From contig NZ_AZXF01000021.1 in NCBI RefSeq assembly GCF_000515115.1, positions 1-64,000 on the forward strand: a stretch of DNA of 64,000 nt, given 5' to 3'. Positions 47,971 to 56,889 of the stretch are shown here, piece after piece; the first letter of the stretch is position 1, and each line of letters starts with the position of its first letter. This DNA is from Nocardiopsis sp. CNT312 (lineage in GTDB: Bacteria > Actinomycetota > Actinomycetes > Streptosporangiales > Streptosporangiaceae). The notes beneath the pieces are model-generated. The model made no database searches. It was not told the origin of the DNA and saw nothing but the letters and a program-made list of their open reading frames with translations. Both the position numbers and the translations under genes were made by a program.

Positions 47971-48717
47971 ATGAGTGGACCCGAGGTCCTCCGGTACCCC
48001 GACGGAGGACGGCTCGCCGAGGCCGCCGCCGAGCGCCTGGCGGACATGATCGCCCAGGCCGGGCGGGAGGAGCGCACGTTCCACCTGGCGCTGACCGGCG
48101 GCGGTGTGGGGATCGCGACCCTGCGGGCGCTGGGCGAGCGCGCGCGGGCCGTCGACCTGGACTGGTCCCACGTGCACCTGTGGTGGGGCGACGAGCGGTT
48201 CCTGCCGGAGAAGGACCCCGAGCGCAACGAGACGCAGGCGTGCGAGGCGCTGATCGACCGGATCACGATCCCGGTGCACCACGTGCACCCCATGCCCGCC
48301 TCCGACGGCATGGACGGCGACAGCGTCGACCACGCGGTGACCCGGTACAAGCGGGAGCTGACCGCGGCGGCCCGCGGCCGGGCGCCGGTCCCCCGGTTCG
48401 ACGTGTGCCTGCTGGGCGTGGGACCGGACGCGCACGTGGCCTCGCTGTTCCCCGGCCTGCCCGCGGTGCGCGAGGACGAGGCGGCCGTGGCGGCGGTGCA
48501 CGACTCCCCCAAGCCCCCGCCTCGGCGGATCTCGCTGACACTGCCGTCGATCAACACGGCACGCGAGGTGTGGCTGCTGGCCTCCGGCGAGAGCAAGGCG
48601 CAGGCCGTGCGGCTCGGCCTGGCGGGCGGCGACCCCGGCGAGGCGCCCGTGGCGGGTGCGCGCGGCGCGGAGCGGACCCTGTTCTGGGTGGACGAGGCGG
48701 CCGCGGCCCGGATCTGA
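47971..48717 (+). CDS. pgl: 6-phosphogluconolactonase
   Basis: Pgl hydrolyses 6-phosphogluconolactone, the Zwf product. The 248-residue protein has the substrate-phosphate loop LALTGGGVGIATLRAL, the WWGDERFLPEKDPERN block and GVGPDAHVASLFPG. ATG 47971 is preferred because GGAG lies 7 nt upstream. The GTG at 47965, overlapping the opcA stop, has only 1 nt spacing. Confidence 0.94.
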   Translation: MSGPEVLRYPDGGRLAEAAAERLADMIAQAGREERTFHLALTGGGVGIATLRALGERARAVDLDWSHVHLWWGDERFLPEKDPERNETQACEALIDRITIPVHHVHPMPASDGMDGDSVDHAVTRYKRELTAAARGRAPVPRFDVCLLGVGPDAHVASLFPGLPAVREDEAAVAAVHDSPKPPPRRISLTLPSINTAREVWLLASGESKAQAVRLGLAGGDPGEAPVAGARGAERTLFWVDEAAAARI

Positions 48718-48725
48718 GCGTGGCC

Positions 48726-48764
48726 GGCGGCCCCGTCCGGACCGTGGGTCCGGGCGGGGCCGCC
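48726..48764. terminator. strong bidirectional terminator after the pentose phosphate operon
   Basis: GGCGGCCCCGTCCGGACC pairs with GGTCCGGGCGGGGCCGCC (one wobble) around a 3-nt loop, between convergent genes. Confidence 0.85.
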
Positions 48765-48777
48765 GTGCTGCGGCAGG

Positions 48778-49203
48778 TCAGTCCGTGGGCGAGGAGCGCC
48801 GGAACACCGGGACCATCACCGCCGCCGCCAGGAGGTGGGTGGCGGCCAGGAGCACGCCGGTGGCCGCGCTGCCGCCCGCCGCCAGGGACGGGACGCAGGA
48901 GAGGACGGCGAAGACGAGCGCCACGACCGTCCACACCAGGAGGCCCCGCCTGCCGAGGAAGCGCTCGGCGAGGGCGAGCGTGCCCCAGCCGATGAGGCCG
49001 AAGGCCACGGTGAACAGGGCGAAGGCGGTCAGCGGGACGGTCGCCTCCTCCTGCCCGGGGGGAGAGATCACCAGGTCGGCCCCCACGAGGGGGGCCGCCG
49101 CCCCGGCCAGGACGTTGACCACGGCCGCGGCGGCGATGGCGATCAGGCGGGGCTTCCACGCGCCGCGCCGGGCGGTGGTGGTGTCGGGGGCGGTCGGGGC
49201 CAT
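48778..49203 (-). CDS. DUF6069-like four-helix membrane protein
   Basis: The 141-residue protein has four helices (about 20-40, 58-78, 90-108 and 115-135) and resembles the DUF6069 group of small actinobacterial membrane proteins. ATG 49203 has GCGAGGAGAG upstream. It diverges from the AraC gene across 128 bp that contain a perfect dyad. It may be that regulator's target. Confidence 0.7.
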   Translation of the reverse strand: MAPTAPDTTTARRGAWKPRLIAIAAAAVVNVLAGAAAPLVGADLVISPPGQEEATVPLTAFALFTVAFGLIGWGTLALAERFLGRRGLLVWTVVALVFAVLSCVPSLAAGGSAATGVLLAATHLLAAAVMVPVFRRSSPTD

Positions 49204-49225
49204 GGGTCTCTCCTCGCGTCGTGTG

Positions 49226-49244
49226 CGTACGGATCGACCGTACG
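49226..49244. promoter_or_regulatory. CGTACGG-N5-CCGTACG dyad between DUF6069 and araC-type genes
   Basis: Perfect 7-bp arms with a 5-bp spacer lie 22 bp upstream of the leftward gene and about 90 bp upstream of the rightward regulator. This is a good operator candidate for the divergent pair. Confidence 0.5.
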
Positions 49245-49319
49245 GACCCGTGGTGAGACTTTCCATGCGCCAAACGCTTCCCTGTTTGCGCGAGCGTCTT
49301 CTGCCGGTGTTCTCCGGGG

Positions 49320-49325
49320 TACGTT
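49320..49325 (+). promoter_or_regulatory. -10 box, leaderless start of the AraC-family gene
   Basis: TACGTT ends 6 nt before ATG 49332; no ribosome-binding site is present. Confidence 0.4.
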
Positions 49326-49331
49326 CACCGT

Positions 49332-50333
49332 ATGGACGTACTCAGCGACGTGGTCGGGACGATCCGGTCGGGGCAGCCGCATGCGGCCCGCGTCGAGTGG
49401 CACTCCCCGTGGGGTATGAGGTTCCCGGAGCTGTCCGGGGCGGGCTTCCAGGTGGTGCTCCAGGGATCGTGCTGGCTGCGGACCGACGGGCTCGACCCGC
49501 TCAGGCTGAACGTGGGGGACGTGGTGTTCCTGCCGCACGGCCACGAGTACGTGCTCTCCGACCGGCCGGAGGCCCCCGTGGACGACATGACGTGCGCGGC
49601 GGCCCTGGAGCCGCAGGCGCCCCCGACCTGCCCGGGACCGGTGGGCGCGTTCGTGTGCGACTCCGCAGGGGCGCGGCCCCAGCCGCGCTTCGGTTCGGCC
49701 TCGGTGGGCTCCCCGGACGGGGACCCGCCCTCCTGCACGACCGTGGGCGGCGCGTACCGGACCTACGCCTCGCGCTCCCATCCGATGCTCACCGAGCTGC
49801 CCCGGGTGGTGCACCTGCCCGCCCAGGTGGGGCGGCACCCCGATCTCGCCGCCGCGGTGGGGCTGCTCGGTCGGGAGCTGGACGCCCCCCGCCACGGCGG
49901 CGACACGGTGGTCCCGGCGCTCCTGGAGGTGCTGCTGATGTACATCCTGCGCGCGTACCTGGAGGAGCAGCCCGAGAGCGCGTGCGGATGGGCCGGGGCG
50001 CTGAGCGACCCGGCGGTCAGCGCGGCGGTCAGCGCGGTGCACGAGGACCCGGCGCACCCGTGGACCGTGGCGGAGCTGGGCGAGCGCGCGGGGCTGTCGC
50101 GGGCGGCGTTCTCGCGTCGGTTCACCGCGCTGGTGGGGCGGCCGCCGCTGGCCTACGTCACGTGGTGGCGGCTGAGCCGGGCCCGCGCCCTGCTCGGCGA
50201 GTCGGACGCCCCGATCAGCGCGATCGCGGCGCGGGTGGGGTACGGGTCGCAGTTCGCCCTGGCCAACGCGTTCAAGCGGGAGTTCGGGGTCTCCCCGGGG
50301 CAGTACCGCGCCGGTTTCGCCGACGCCTCGTGA
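49332..50333 (+). CDS. AraC-family transcriptional regulator with cupin sensor
   Basis: The 333-residue protein has an N-terminal cupin domain (about 10-190; LNVGDVVFLPHGHEYVLS) of the AraC_binding_2 type. The C-terminal half has two helix-turn-helix units: TVAELGERAGLSRAAFSRRF, then PISAIAARVGYGSQFALANA with FKREFGVSPGQYR. Such regulators often control a divergent gene, here the DUF6069 membrane protein. The ligand is unknown. Confidence 0.9.
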   Translation: MDVLSDVVGTIRSGQPHAARVEWHSPWGMRFPELSGAGFQVVLQGSCWLRTDGLDPLRLNVGDVVFLPHGHEYVLSDRPEAPVDDMTCAAALEPQAPPTCPGPVGAFVCDSAGARPQPRFGSASVGSPDGDPPSCTTVGGAYRTYASRSHPMLTELPRVVHLPAQVGRHPDLAAAVGLLGRELDAPRHGGDTVVPALLEVLLMYILRAYLEEQPESACGWAGALSDPAVSAAVSAVHEDPAHPWTVAELGERAGLSRAAFSRRFTALVGRPPLAYVTWWRLSRARALLGESDAPISAIAARVGYGSQFALANAFKREFGVSPGQYRAGFADAS

Positions 50334-50343
50334 GCACTCCCGC

Positions 50344-50379
50344 CCCGGGGTCCGGCCCCCGTGGGGACCGGACCCCGGG
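50344..50379. terminator. bidirectional hairpin between AraC gene and hydrolase gene
   Basis: CCCGGGGTCCGG pairs perfectly with CCGGACCCCGGG across a 12-nt GC-rich loop, between convergent genes. Confidence 0.8.
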
Positions 50380-50387
50380 CGCCGATC

Positions 50388-52049
50388 TCAGCCGAGGTCG
50401 ACCTGCGGGCAGGAGAGCCCCTCCTCGGGCACGGTGCCGGTCAGCAGGTAGCCGTCCAGCGGATCGTCGATGCACGTGCTGACCCCGTGGCCGTAGATCG
50501 TGTGGCCGGAGCCCTCGTAGGTCACCAGGGTCGCGGTGTCCAACTGCTCCGCCAGCTCCTGGGACCAGGCGTAGGGGGTGGCGGGGTCGCCGACGTTGCC
50601 CGCCACCACGACCGGCGGCGCGTCGGGGGCGGTGAACCCGGTCGGCGCCGTCTCGGTCTCCGGCCAGTAGGCGCACAGCACGTTGCCCCACACCGCGCCC
50701 GCTCCGAACAGCGGCGAGTCCTCCTCCATACCGTCGACGGCCTCGAAGTAGACACCGATGTCCTCCGGGTCGTCGCGGTCGGCGCAGTTGACGGCGACGA
50801 GCGGTGCGTTGGCGTCCTTGCCGTCCTCCTCCTCGTCCAGCCAGGCGTAGGTGTTCTCGTACATGAACCCCAGGTAGTACTCGGTCGCCGCACGGTCCTC
50901 CACGGACATGTAGGCCAGCATGTCGGCCAGGTAGACCCACGTGAACTCGTTGTAGAGCTCCATGGCGAGCATCCCGACGAAGGCGGGGCCGTCCACCGTC
51001 AGGTCCTCCACCGTGAACGGCTCCTCGTCGAGCCAGGTGAGGATCTGCTCCATGCGCTGCTGGGAGCCCGCCACCCCGTCGAACGCGCAGAACGAGGCGT
51101 TCTCCGCGCAGTGGCCGACGAAGTCCTCCCAGGTCGCCTGGAAGGCGAGCCCCTGGTCGATCCCGACCTCGACGTTGGGCCGCTCGGTCTCCACCGCACC
51201 GTCCAGGATCAGGGCACGGGTGTGGTCGGGGAACATCTCGGCGTAGAGGGATCCGATGTAGGTGCCGTAGGAGTAGCCGACGTAGGTCAGGCGGTCGTCG
51301 CCGAGGGCGCCGCGCAGGACGTCCAGGTCCCGGGCGACGTTGACGGTGCCCATATTGGCGAGGAACCCCTCGCCGACCGTGTCGACGCAGTCGTCCACGT
51401 AGGCCCGGACGTCCTCCTCCAGGGAGGCGACCCTCTCCTCGGGAAGGCCGGTGAGGTCGCCGACCTCGACGTCCTCGACCTCCTCGTTCACCGCCTCCCA
51501 GTCGCCGCAGGCGAACCCCTGGCTGTCCCCCACGCCGCGCGGGTCGAAGGAGACCAGGTCGAAGGCGGAGCGGACCTCGTCGCTGAAACGAGGGAAGTCG
51601 AGCATCTCCACACCGCTCTGCCCGGGGCCGCCCGGGTTGAGGACGAGCGACCCCACGCGCTCCTCCTGCGGCCCGTCGGCGGGCACCCGGACGAGGGCGA
51701 GGTCGATGGTCTCGCCCTCGGGCAGTTCGTAGTCGACCGGGACGGTGACCGTGCCGCACTCCAGGGCGGCCTTCCAGTCGGGGTCGGCCCCCCAGTCGCG
51801 GTACTCCTCGACGAACTCGTCGACCTCCGCCCCGTCGTAGCAGGTCTCCCAGTCGACCTGTTGGCCGACGAACAGTTCGAACGGGTCCACCGTCTCCTCG
51901 GGCACCGGCTCGGGCTCCGGGGCCGCCGGGCCGGGGGCGCACCCCGTGGTCAGCGCCGCCGCCGTCAACACCGCTCCGGCCCCGAGGGCCGAGACTCCAC
52001 GCCGCACCAGCGGTCTCTGTTTCCTGTGTGGTTCCGCCGCCCCGGCCAC
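50388..52049 (-). CDS. secreted alpha/beta-hydrolase lipoprotein (TAP/SlpD-type peptidase)
   Basis: The 553-residue protein has a basic N-terminus, a hydrophobic stretch and a lipobox LTTGC with Cys37, so it should be anchored outside the membrane. The nucleophile Ser260 lies in VGYSYGTYIGS, and the C-terminal TAP-like domain holds the catalytic Asp (GNVGDPATPY) and His (GSGHTIYGHG). The oxyanion HG-type loop is NPGGPGQSG. Relatives are tripeptidyl aminopeptidases of Streptomyces. The GTG start lies 190 bp from the divergent response regulator. Confidence 0.92.
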   Translation of the reverse strand: MAGAAEPHRKQRPLVRRGVSALGAGAVLTAAALTTGCAPGPAAPEPEPVPEETVDPFELFVGQQVDWETCYDGAEVDEFVEEYRDWGADPDWKAALECGTVTVPVDYELPEGETIDLALVRVPADGPQEERVGSLVLNPGGPGQSGVEMLDFPRFSDEVRSAFDLVSFDPRGVGDSQGFACGDWEAVNEEVEDVEVGDLTGLPEERVASLEEDVRAYVDDCVDTVGEGFLANMGTVNVARDLDVLRGALGDDRLTYVGYSYGTYIGSLYAEMFPDHTRALILDGAVETERPNVEVGIDQGLAFQATWEDFVGHCAENASFCAFDGVAGSQQRMEQILTWLDEEPFTVEDLTVDGPAFVGMLAMELYNEFTWVYLADMLAYMSVEDRAATEYYLGFMYENTYAWLDEEEDGKDANAPLVAVNCADRDDPEDIGVYFEAVDGMEEDSPLFGAGAVWGNVLCAYWPETETAPTGFTAPDAPPVVVAGNVGDPATPYAWSQELAEQLDTATLVTYEGSGHTIYGHGVSTCIDDPLDGYLLTGTVPEEGLSCPQVDLG

Positions 52050-52240
52050 TCCGGAGAGACGTCTAAGGAACGGATGATTTGCGCATTACACGCGTTTACG
52101 AGGTATATGAGAAGTTCATTGGACGGTTCCCTGAAAGAAACCGCGTCCGGGGCGACACGCGCCGGATTCTCACCCTCCTTTAGGGCACGCGGCCTACCAT
52201 CACTGCCTGTTCTCCGCTCACCGACAGTCAGGGCCGCAGC

Positions 52241-52972
52241 ATGTCCACGCACCACGGTGACCACCGTGACCCGTCCGGGTCGCCACGGGTCCTCCTCGTC
52301 GAGGACGAGCCCAACATCCTCGAACTGCTCACCTCCTCGCTGGAGCTGAGCGGGTTCGCCACCCGGGGCGCGCCCGACGCCGAGACGGCGCTCGCCCGGG
52401 TGGAGGGCTTCGGCCCCGACATCGCGGTGGTGGACGTCTCCCTGCCCGGCCGCAGCGGCCTGGACCTGGTCCGCGACCTGCGCGGGACGGCCCCCGGCCT
52501 GCCCGTGCTGTTCCTGACCGCCCGCGACACCGTCGAGGACCGCCTGGCCGGGCTGCGCGCGGGGGCCGACGACTACGTCACCAAGCCCTTCAGCCTGGAG
52601 GAGGTGGTCCTGCGGCTGCAAGCAATCCTGCGCAGGTCGGGGGCGCCCGCGGAGCGGGATGCGGACGTGATGCGCTACGCCGACCTGGAGCTGGACGAGC
52701 GGGCGCACGAGGTGCGCTGCGCGGGCACGGTGGTCCCGCTCTCCCCCACCGAGTTCTCCCTGCTGCGCTACCTGATGGCCAACTCCGGCGGCGTGGTGAG
52801 CAAACCGCAGATCCTCGACCACGTGTGGGAGGGGCAGACCGAGGACACCCGGCTGGTGGAGCTCTACGTCAGCTACCTGAGGCGCAAGCTCGGCACCCGC
52901 GGACCGCGCCTCATCCACACCGTCCGAGGCGTGGGCTACAGCCTGCGGCTGCCGCCCGGGGAGCGCCGGTGA
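52241..52972 (+). CDS. OmpR-family response regulator
   Basis: The 243-residue protein has a receiver domain (15-130) with acidic pair Glu21-Asp22, phosphoacceptor Asp65 in VVDVSLPG and the KPFS lysine. A winged-helix domain follows (145-240; DTRLVELYVSYLRRKLG). The stop overlaps the GTG start of the histidine kinase, so the pair is translationally coupled. The operon faces the CotH/DUF4956/VTC operon tail-to-tail, a plausible target set. Confidence 0.95.
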   Translation: MSTHHGDHRDPSGSPRVLLVEDEPNILELLTSSLELSGFATRGAPDAETALARVEGFGPDIAVVDVSLPGRSGLDLVRDLRGTAPGLPVLFLTARDTVEDRLAGLRAGADDYVTKPFSLEEVVLRLQAILRRSGAPAERDADVMRYADLELDERAHEVRCAGTVVPLSPTEFSLLRYLMANSGGVVSKPQILDHVWEGQTEDTRLVELYVSYLRRKLGTRGPRLIHTVRGVGYSLRLPPGERR

Positions 52973-54432
52973 GAGCGGGCGGGCGCGCGCGTTCGATGAG
53001 CCTCACGGCACGGCTGACGGTCGCGGTGCTGTGCCTGACCACGGTGGCGCTGGCCGCCTTCGGCGCGGTCGGCACGACGCTGCTGCACCGGTCCCTGGTG
53101 GAGGAGGTGGACCACCGGCTCCGGGGCCTGGGCGGGACGGGCGGTCCGGAGCGGCCCCCGTCTCCGGACGACGAGACGCCGCAGCCACTGCTCCCCACGG
53201 ACCTGCGCGTCCTCGTCCTGGACGCCGACGGGGAACCCGTGCGGACCGTGGGTCAGTCCGAGGGCGACCAGGGCGTGCCCGACCTCTCGGAGACGGATGC
53301 CGATGCCCTGCGCGAGCGTTCCGGGGAGCCCTTCGAGCTACCCGACGCCTCCGGTGACGGCTCCTGGCGGGTCCTGGCCACCGAGCGCGGTGACGGGACG
53401 TTCCACCTGGCCGCGCAGTCCCTGGACGGGGTGGACAGCACGCTGAACCAGTTGGTTCTCATCGAGGCCGCGCTGGGGGCGGCCGTGCTGCTCCTGCTCG
53501 GCGCGGGGGCGGTGGTGACAGTGCGCGGCCAGCTCCAGCCGCTGAAGCGGTTCGAGGCCACCGCCCAGACCATCGCCGCCGGGGACTTCGGGCGGCGCGT
53601 GCCCGACCACGGGACGGACACCGAGACCGACCGGCTGGCGGCGGCGCTGAACACGATGCTGGAGGAGCTGTCCCGCGCCCTGGCCGAGCGCGACCGGTCG
53701 GTGGCCACCACCAAGCGCTTCGTCTCCGACGCCTCCCACGAGCTGCGCACGCCCCTGTCGTCGATCCGGGGGTTCGCCGAGCTGTACCGGCAGGGCCGGG
53801 AGCGGGGGGTGGTCGGCGCGGACACCCGCACCGAGCGGTGGGTGTCGCGGATCGAGGAGGAGGCGGTGCGGATGGGGCGCATGGTCGACGACCTGCTCGT
53901 CCTCTCCCGGTTCGACGAGGCTCCGGTGGTCGATCGGTGCGATGTGGAGCTGGCCGGGATCGTCGGCGACGCTGTGCGCTCGGCCCGGGCCCGCGCCCCG
54001 GAGCGGGAGGTCGCGTTGGAGGCCGCCGAACCCGTGCACGCGGTCGCCGACGCCGTGCGCATCGGTCAGGTCCTGGAGAACCTGCTGGGCAACGCCCTGG
54101 TCCACACACCGGAGGGCACCCCGGTGCGGGTGCGGCTGACCCGTACGGACGATGCGCCGCCCCCGGGCCCGGCGCATGCGGGCGGTCTCCCTCCCGGGGT
54201 GAGTGAGGTCGCCGTGATCAGTGTGGCCGATGAGGGTCCGGGGATCCCCCGGGAGGAGCTGCCACACGTCTTCGACCGCTTCTACCAGGTGGGCGGCCAG
54301 GGCCGCGGTTCCGGAACGGGGCTGGGACTGGCGATCAGTGCCGCGTTCGTCGCCGCCCACGAGGGGTACCTGACGGCGGAGTGCCCGGCAGGCGGGGGGA
54401 GCGTGTTCCGCGTGGTGCTGCCGCTGGGCTGA
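52969..54432 (+). CDS. sensor histidine kinase
   Basis: The 487-residue kinase has two membrane helices (about 14-38 and 162-186) around a 120-residue extracytoplasmic sensor, then HAMP (about 188-240). The dimerisation domain has His257 in SDASHELRTPLSS. The ATPase domain shows LENLLGNALVHT, DEGPGIPREELPHVF and GTGLGLAI. GTG 52969 overlaps the regulator stop and has GGGGAG 6 nt upstream. ATG 52996 is a weaker alternative. The signal is unknown. Confidence 0.94.
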   Translation: MRAGGRARSMSLTARLTVAVLCLTTVALAAFGAVGTTLLHRSLVEEVDHRLRGLGGTGGPERPPSPDDETPQPLLPTDLRVLVLDADGEPVRTVGQSEGDQGVPDLSETDADALRERSGEPFELPDASGDGSWRVLATERGDGTFHLAAQSLDGVDSTLNQLVLIEAALGAAVLLLLGAGAVVTVRGQLQPLKRFEATAQTIAAGDFGRRVPDHGTDTETDRLAAALNTMLEELSRALAERDRSVATTKRFVSDASHELRTPLSSIRGFAELYRQGRERGVVGADTRTERWVSRIEEEAVRMGRMVDDLLVLSRFDEAPVVDRCDVELAGIVGDAVRSARARAPEREVALEAAEPVHAVADAVRIGQVLENLLGNALVHTPEGTPVRVRLTRTDDAPPPGPAHAGGLPPGVSEVAVISVADEGPGIPREELPHVFDRFYQVGGQGRGSGTGLGLAISAAFVAAHEGYLTAECPAGGGSVFRVVLPLG

Positions 54433-54440
54433 GATCCCGG

Positions 54441-54492
54441 CCGGCACGGGGCCGGGACACGTCCGTGCCGACGCACCCCGGCCCCGTGCCGG
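54441..54492. terminator. bidirectional hairpin between kinase and CotH genes
   Basis: CCGGCACGGGGCCGG pairs perfectly with CCGGCCCCGTGCCGG across a 22-nt loop. Confidence 0.8.
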
Positions 54493-54501
54493 TCCGAACG
54501 G

Positions 54502-56172
54502 TTAGCCGGTCTCCTCCGGGGCGTTCCCTGCGGCTCCCGGCATCGCCGAACCGTCGTCCTGCTGCGGGGTCTCGGCGATGGCGGCGACCTGTTCGGCCAG
54601 GCTCGTCCCCGCGGCCTCAGCGCCGTCGTCACCGGCCCGCGCGGCACGGTCGACAGCCGACTCCAGCAGGTCGGAGGCGGTCCCGTCGGCGACCAGGGAT
54701 GCGTGGAGGTCGGTGTAGGCCCGCTCGTACAGGGCGGTGAAGTCCTCGTCGGCGAGGAAGCGCTCCTTGAGAGCGCCGCTGCCGCCCATACCGTCCCGGC
54801 CCCCACCGGTGTCCTCGGCGTCCGCTCCACCCTGGTCCGCGCCGATTCCCTGGGGCGGCTCCATGCCCCCGGGCGGCTCCATGCCCCCGACCGCGTCCGC
54901 CTCCTCGGTCGCCCGGCCTCCGACGGTGCCCGGGGTATCGCCCGCACCACCGCCGTCCATGCCGCCGAAGGACAGGTTCAGGTCCCAGGACAGCACGGTG
55001 AAGCGCTCCTGCTCGGTGTCGTACCACAGGTAGTAGTTGTTGCCCGGTCCGTCCATGGCGTCTCCGTTGGAGATCAGGTCCTGCGTGGCGAGGTAGGCGG
55101 CGAAGGCCTCCGTGTCCAGGTGGGTGTCCAGCTCCTCGGCGAACTCCTCGTCGTCGGCCTCGGCCACGAACCTCAGCAGGTCCATGACCGGTTGCAGGTC
55201 CTGCGCCCCCTCGGCGTTGACCTGTTTGAAGGCCTCCTCGTAGTCGGTGGGGTCGTCGCCCAGGTAGGAGAAAGAGCCGCCGGCGCGCCCCTTGTAGAGG
55301 ACGCCCTCCCCCAACTCCTCGCTCCACAGCGCGTCGGGGTGGTCGATGAGCAGGCGGGGCACCGCCTCGCCGCCGTTGACCGCCACGGAGGTGAAGGTGT
55401 AGTCCTGCACGGTCTGTCCGGAGGCCGCCGTCAGGTCCAGGGCCAGTGCCTCGTTGAGCGCGGTGTCGGAGACCGAGGTCGCCGGGCGCAGGGCGAGTTC
55501 GGTGTGGCCCTGGTAGGCGCGCCCGGCGACGAACTCGTCGAAGCTGATCAGCCACGGCAGCCTCTCCGGCTCCTCCTCGGACAGGGAGACCGTGCCGCCC
55601 ATACCGCCGCCCTGCCGCGCACCGGCCGCCCCCTGGTCCCCGGCGGCCTCCTCCGTGCCCTCGGCGGCGTTCCCGGGCATCCGGGGGAAGTCCCCCTCCG
55701 CCATGCCCTCGGGAATCTGCGGCATCGCTCCGCCGCCCTCACCGCCGTCCTGGGACGTCCCGCCCCCGCTCAGGCTCCGCAGGGTGGAGTTGCCCTTGAG
55801 CCGCAGGCCGACGTCGGTGACCAGGGTGCCGTCGATGGTGATGTCGGCCTGGATGAACTCCTTCTCCCCCTCCTCGCGGAAGGTCGCCATCATCTCGGCG
55901 TACTCGTCCTCGTTGAAGGACACCTCGATGCTGTGCTCGCCCCCGTCGAACAGGTCACCGGTGCCCTCGATGTCCTCGGTCACGGTCACCGCCGAGGACA
56001 GTTCCGAGGTGATGTAGGGGCGTACCCGCGCCTCACCGAAGACGAGGAGGAGGGCCAGCAGCCCTACGCAGACCGCCGCAAGCGGCTTCCAGTGGTGGCG
56101 CAGCCGTACCGGGATCCGGTGCCTCAGGCGTCGGCTCGGCGGGGTGGGCTCGGTCGGTGCTCGGTCGGCCAT
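54502..56172 (-). CDS. CotH kinase-family membrane-anchored protein
   Basis: The 556-residue protein has one N-terminal membrane helix (about 32-50) and an extracytoplasmic CotH domain. Typical elements are GLRLKGNSTLRSL, DLISNGDAMDGPGNNYYLWY and the metal-site-like LSWDLNLSFGG. Low-complexity insertions are rich in Gly, Met, Pro and Glu, including the tandem GGMEPPGGMEPP. Bacillus CotH is a protein kinase of spore coat proteins; activity here is unproved. The start overlaps the stop of the DUF4956 gene. Confidence 0.88.
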   Translation of the reverse strand: MADRAPTEPTPPSRRLRHRIPVRLRHHWKPLAAVCVGLLALLLVFGEARVRPYITSELSSAVTVTEDIEGTGDLFDGGEHSIEVSFNEDEYAEMMATFREEGEKEFIQADITIDGTLVTDVGLRLKGNSTLRSLSGGGTSQDGGEGGGAMPQIPEGMAEGDFPRMPGNAAEGTEEAAGDQGAAGARQGGGMGGTVSLSEEEPERLPWLISFDEFVAGRAYQGHTELALRPATSVSDTALNEALALDLTAASGQTVQDYTFTSVAVNGGEAVPRLLIDHPDALWSEELGEGVLYKGRAGGSFSYLGDDPTDYEEAFKQVNAEGAQDLQPVMDLLRFVAEADDEEFAEELDTHLDTEAFAAYLATQDLISNGDAMDGPGNNYYLWYDTEQERFTVLSWDLNLSFGGMDGGGAGDTPGTVGGRATEEADAVGGMEPPGGMEPPQGIGADQGGADAEDTGGGRDGMGGSGALKERFLADEDFTALYERAYTDLHASLVADGTASDLLESAVDRAARAGDDGAEAAGTSLAEQVAAIAETPQQDDGSAMPGAAGNAPEETG

Positions 56173-56858
56173 CACAGGTCCGTCTGGTCGTATCCGGTCA
56201 GGACGGTCGCCTTCTGCCCGGCGTTGATGGCACGCAGTGCCTCGATCAACCGTCCGGGCTTGACGCCCTTCTTGAGCCGGGCGGTGTAGGCCAGCTCCAG
56301 CAGAGAGCCGCCGCGCACGGTTTCGGTGCTGATCAGTTCGTACTCGTCGGTGTGGCGGATGAGCACCTCGTCGATCAGCGGGCCGTGGTCGGTGCCGTCC
56401 GCGGGGACCTGGACCTTGACGACCTGGCGCTGCACGTTCAGCGCGAACAGGTTGAAGCGGTGCATGAGCACGATGACGGCGCAGATCACGGCGGTGGCGA
56501 TGATGGCCAGGGCGTAGAAGCGGGTTCCGCAGGCCATCCCCACGCCCATGACGAGGAAGATGAACCCGACGTCGCGGGTCTCCTTGATGGCGTTGCGGAA
56601 GCGGACCACGGAGAGCGCGCCCACCAGGGCGAACGCACGGGCGATGTTGGAGCCCACCACGAGCATGATCAGGGCGATGATCATGCCCAGGATGATGAGG
56701 GTGTGGACGTAGCTCTGGCTGTAGGAGATGTTGCGGTGGGTGGCCCGGTAGGTCCAGGCCACCACAAGGCTGGTGGCCAGTGCCAGCATCAGGGACAGGA
56801 CGACGTCCATGACGCTGAAGGTGCCGGACAGGTCGGTGACGCTGAAGTCGAGGTTCAT
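56172..56858 (-). CDS. DUF4956 membrane protein
   Basis: The 228-residue protein has four or five membrane helices in the first 140 residues and a soluble C-terminal domain of about 90 residues. The conserved DUF4956 block is SNIARAFALVGALSVVRFRN, then IKETRDVGFIF. The family is nearly always encoded beside VTC-domain and CotH genes, as here. No biochemical function is established. Overlap with CotH and a 31-bp gap to the VTC gene indicate one operon. Confidence 0.92.
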   Translation of the reverse strand: MNLDFSVTDLSGTFSVMDVVLSLMLALATSLVVAWTYRATHRNISYSQSYVHTLIILGMIIALIMLVVGSNIARAFALVGALSVVRFRNAIKETRDVGFIFLVMGVGMACGTRFYALAIIATAVICAVIVLMHRFNLFALNVQRQVVKVQVPADGTDHGPLIDEVLIRHTDEYELISTETVRGGSLLELAYTARLKKGVKPGRLIEALRAINAGQKATVLTGYDQTDL

Positions 56859-56889
56859 CGGGGAACGCCTTGGGTCGGTACGGGCGGGT

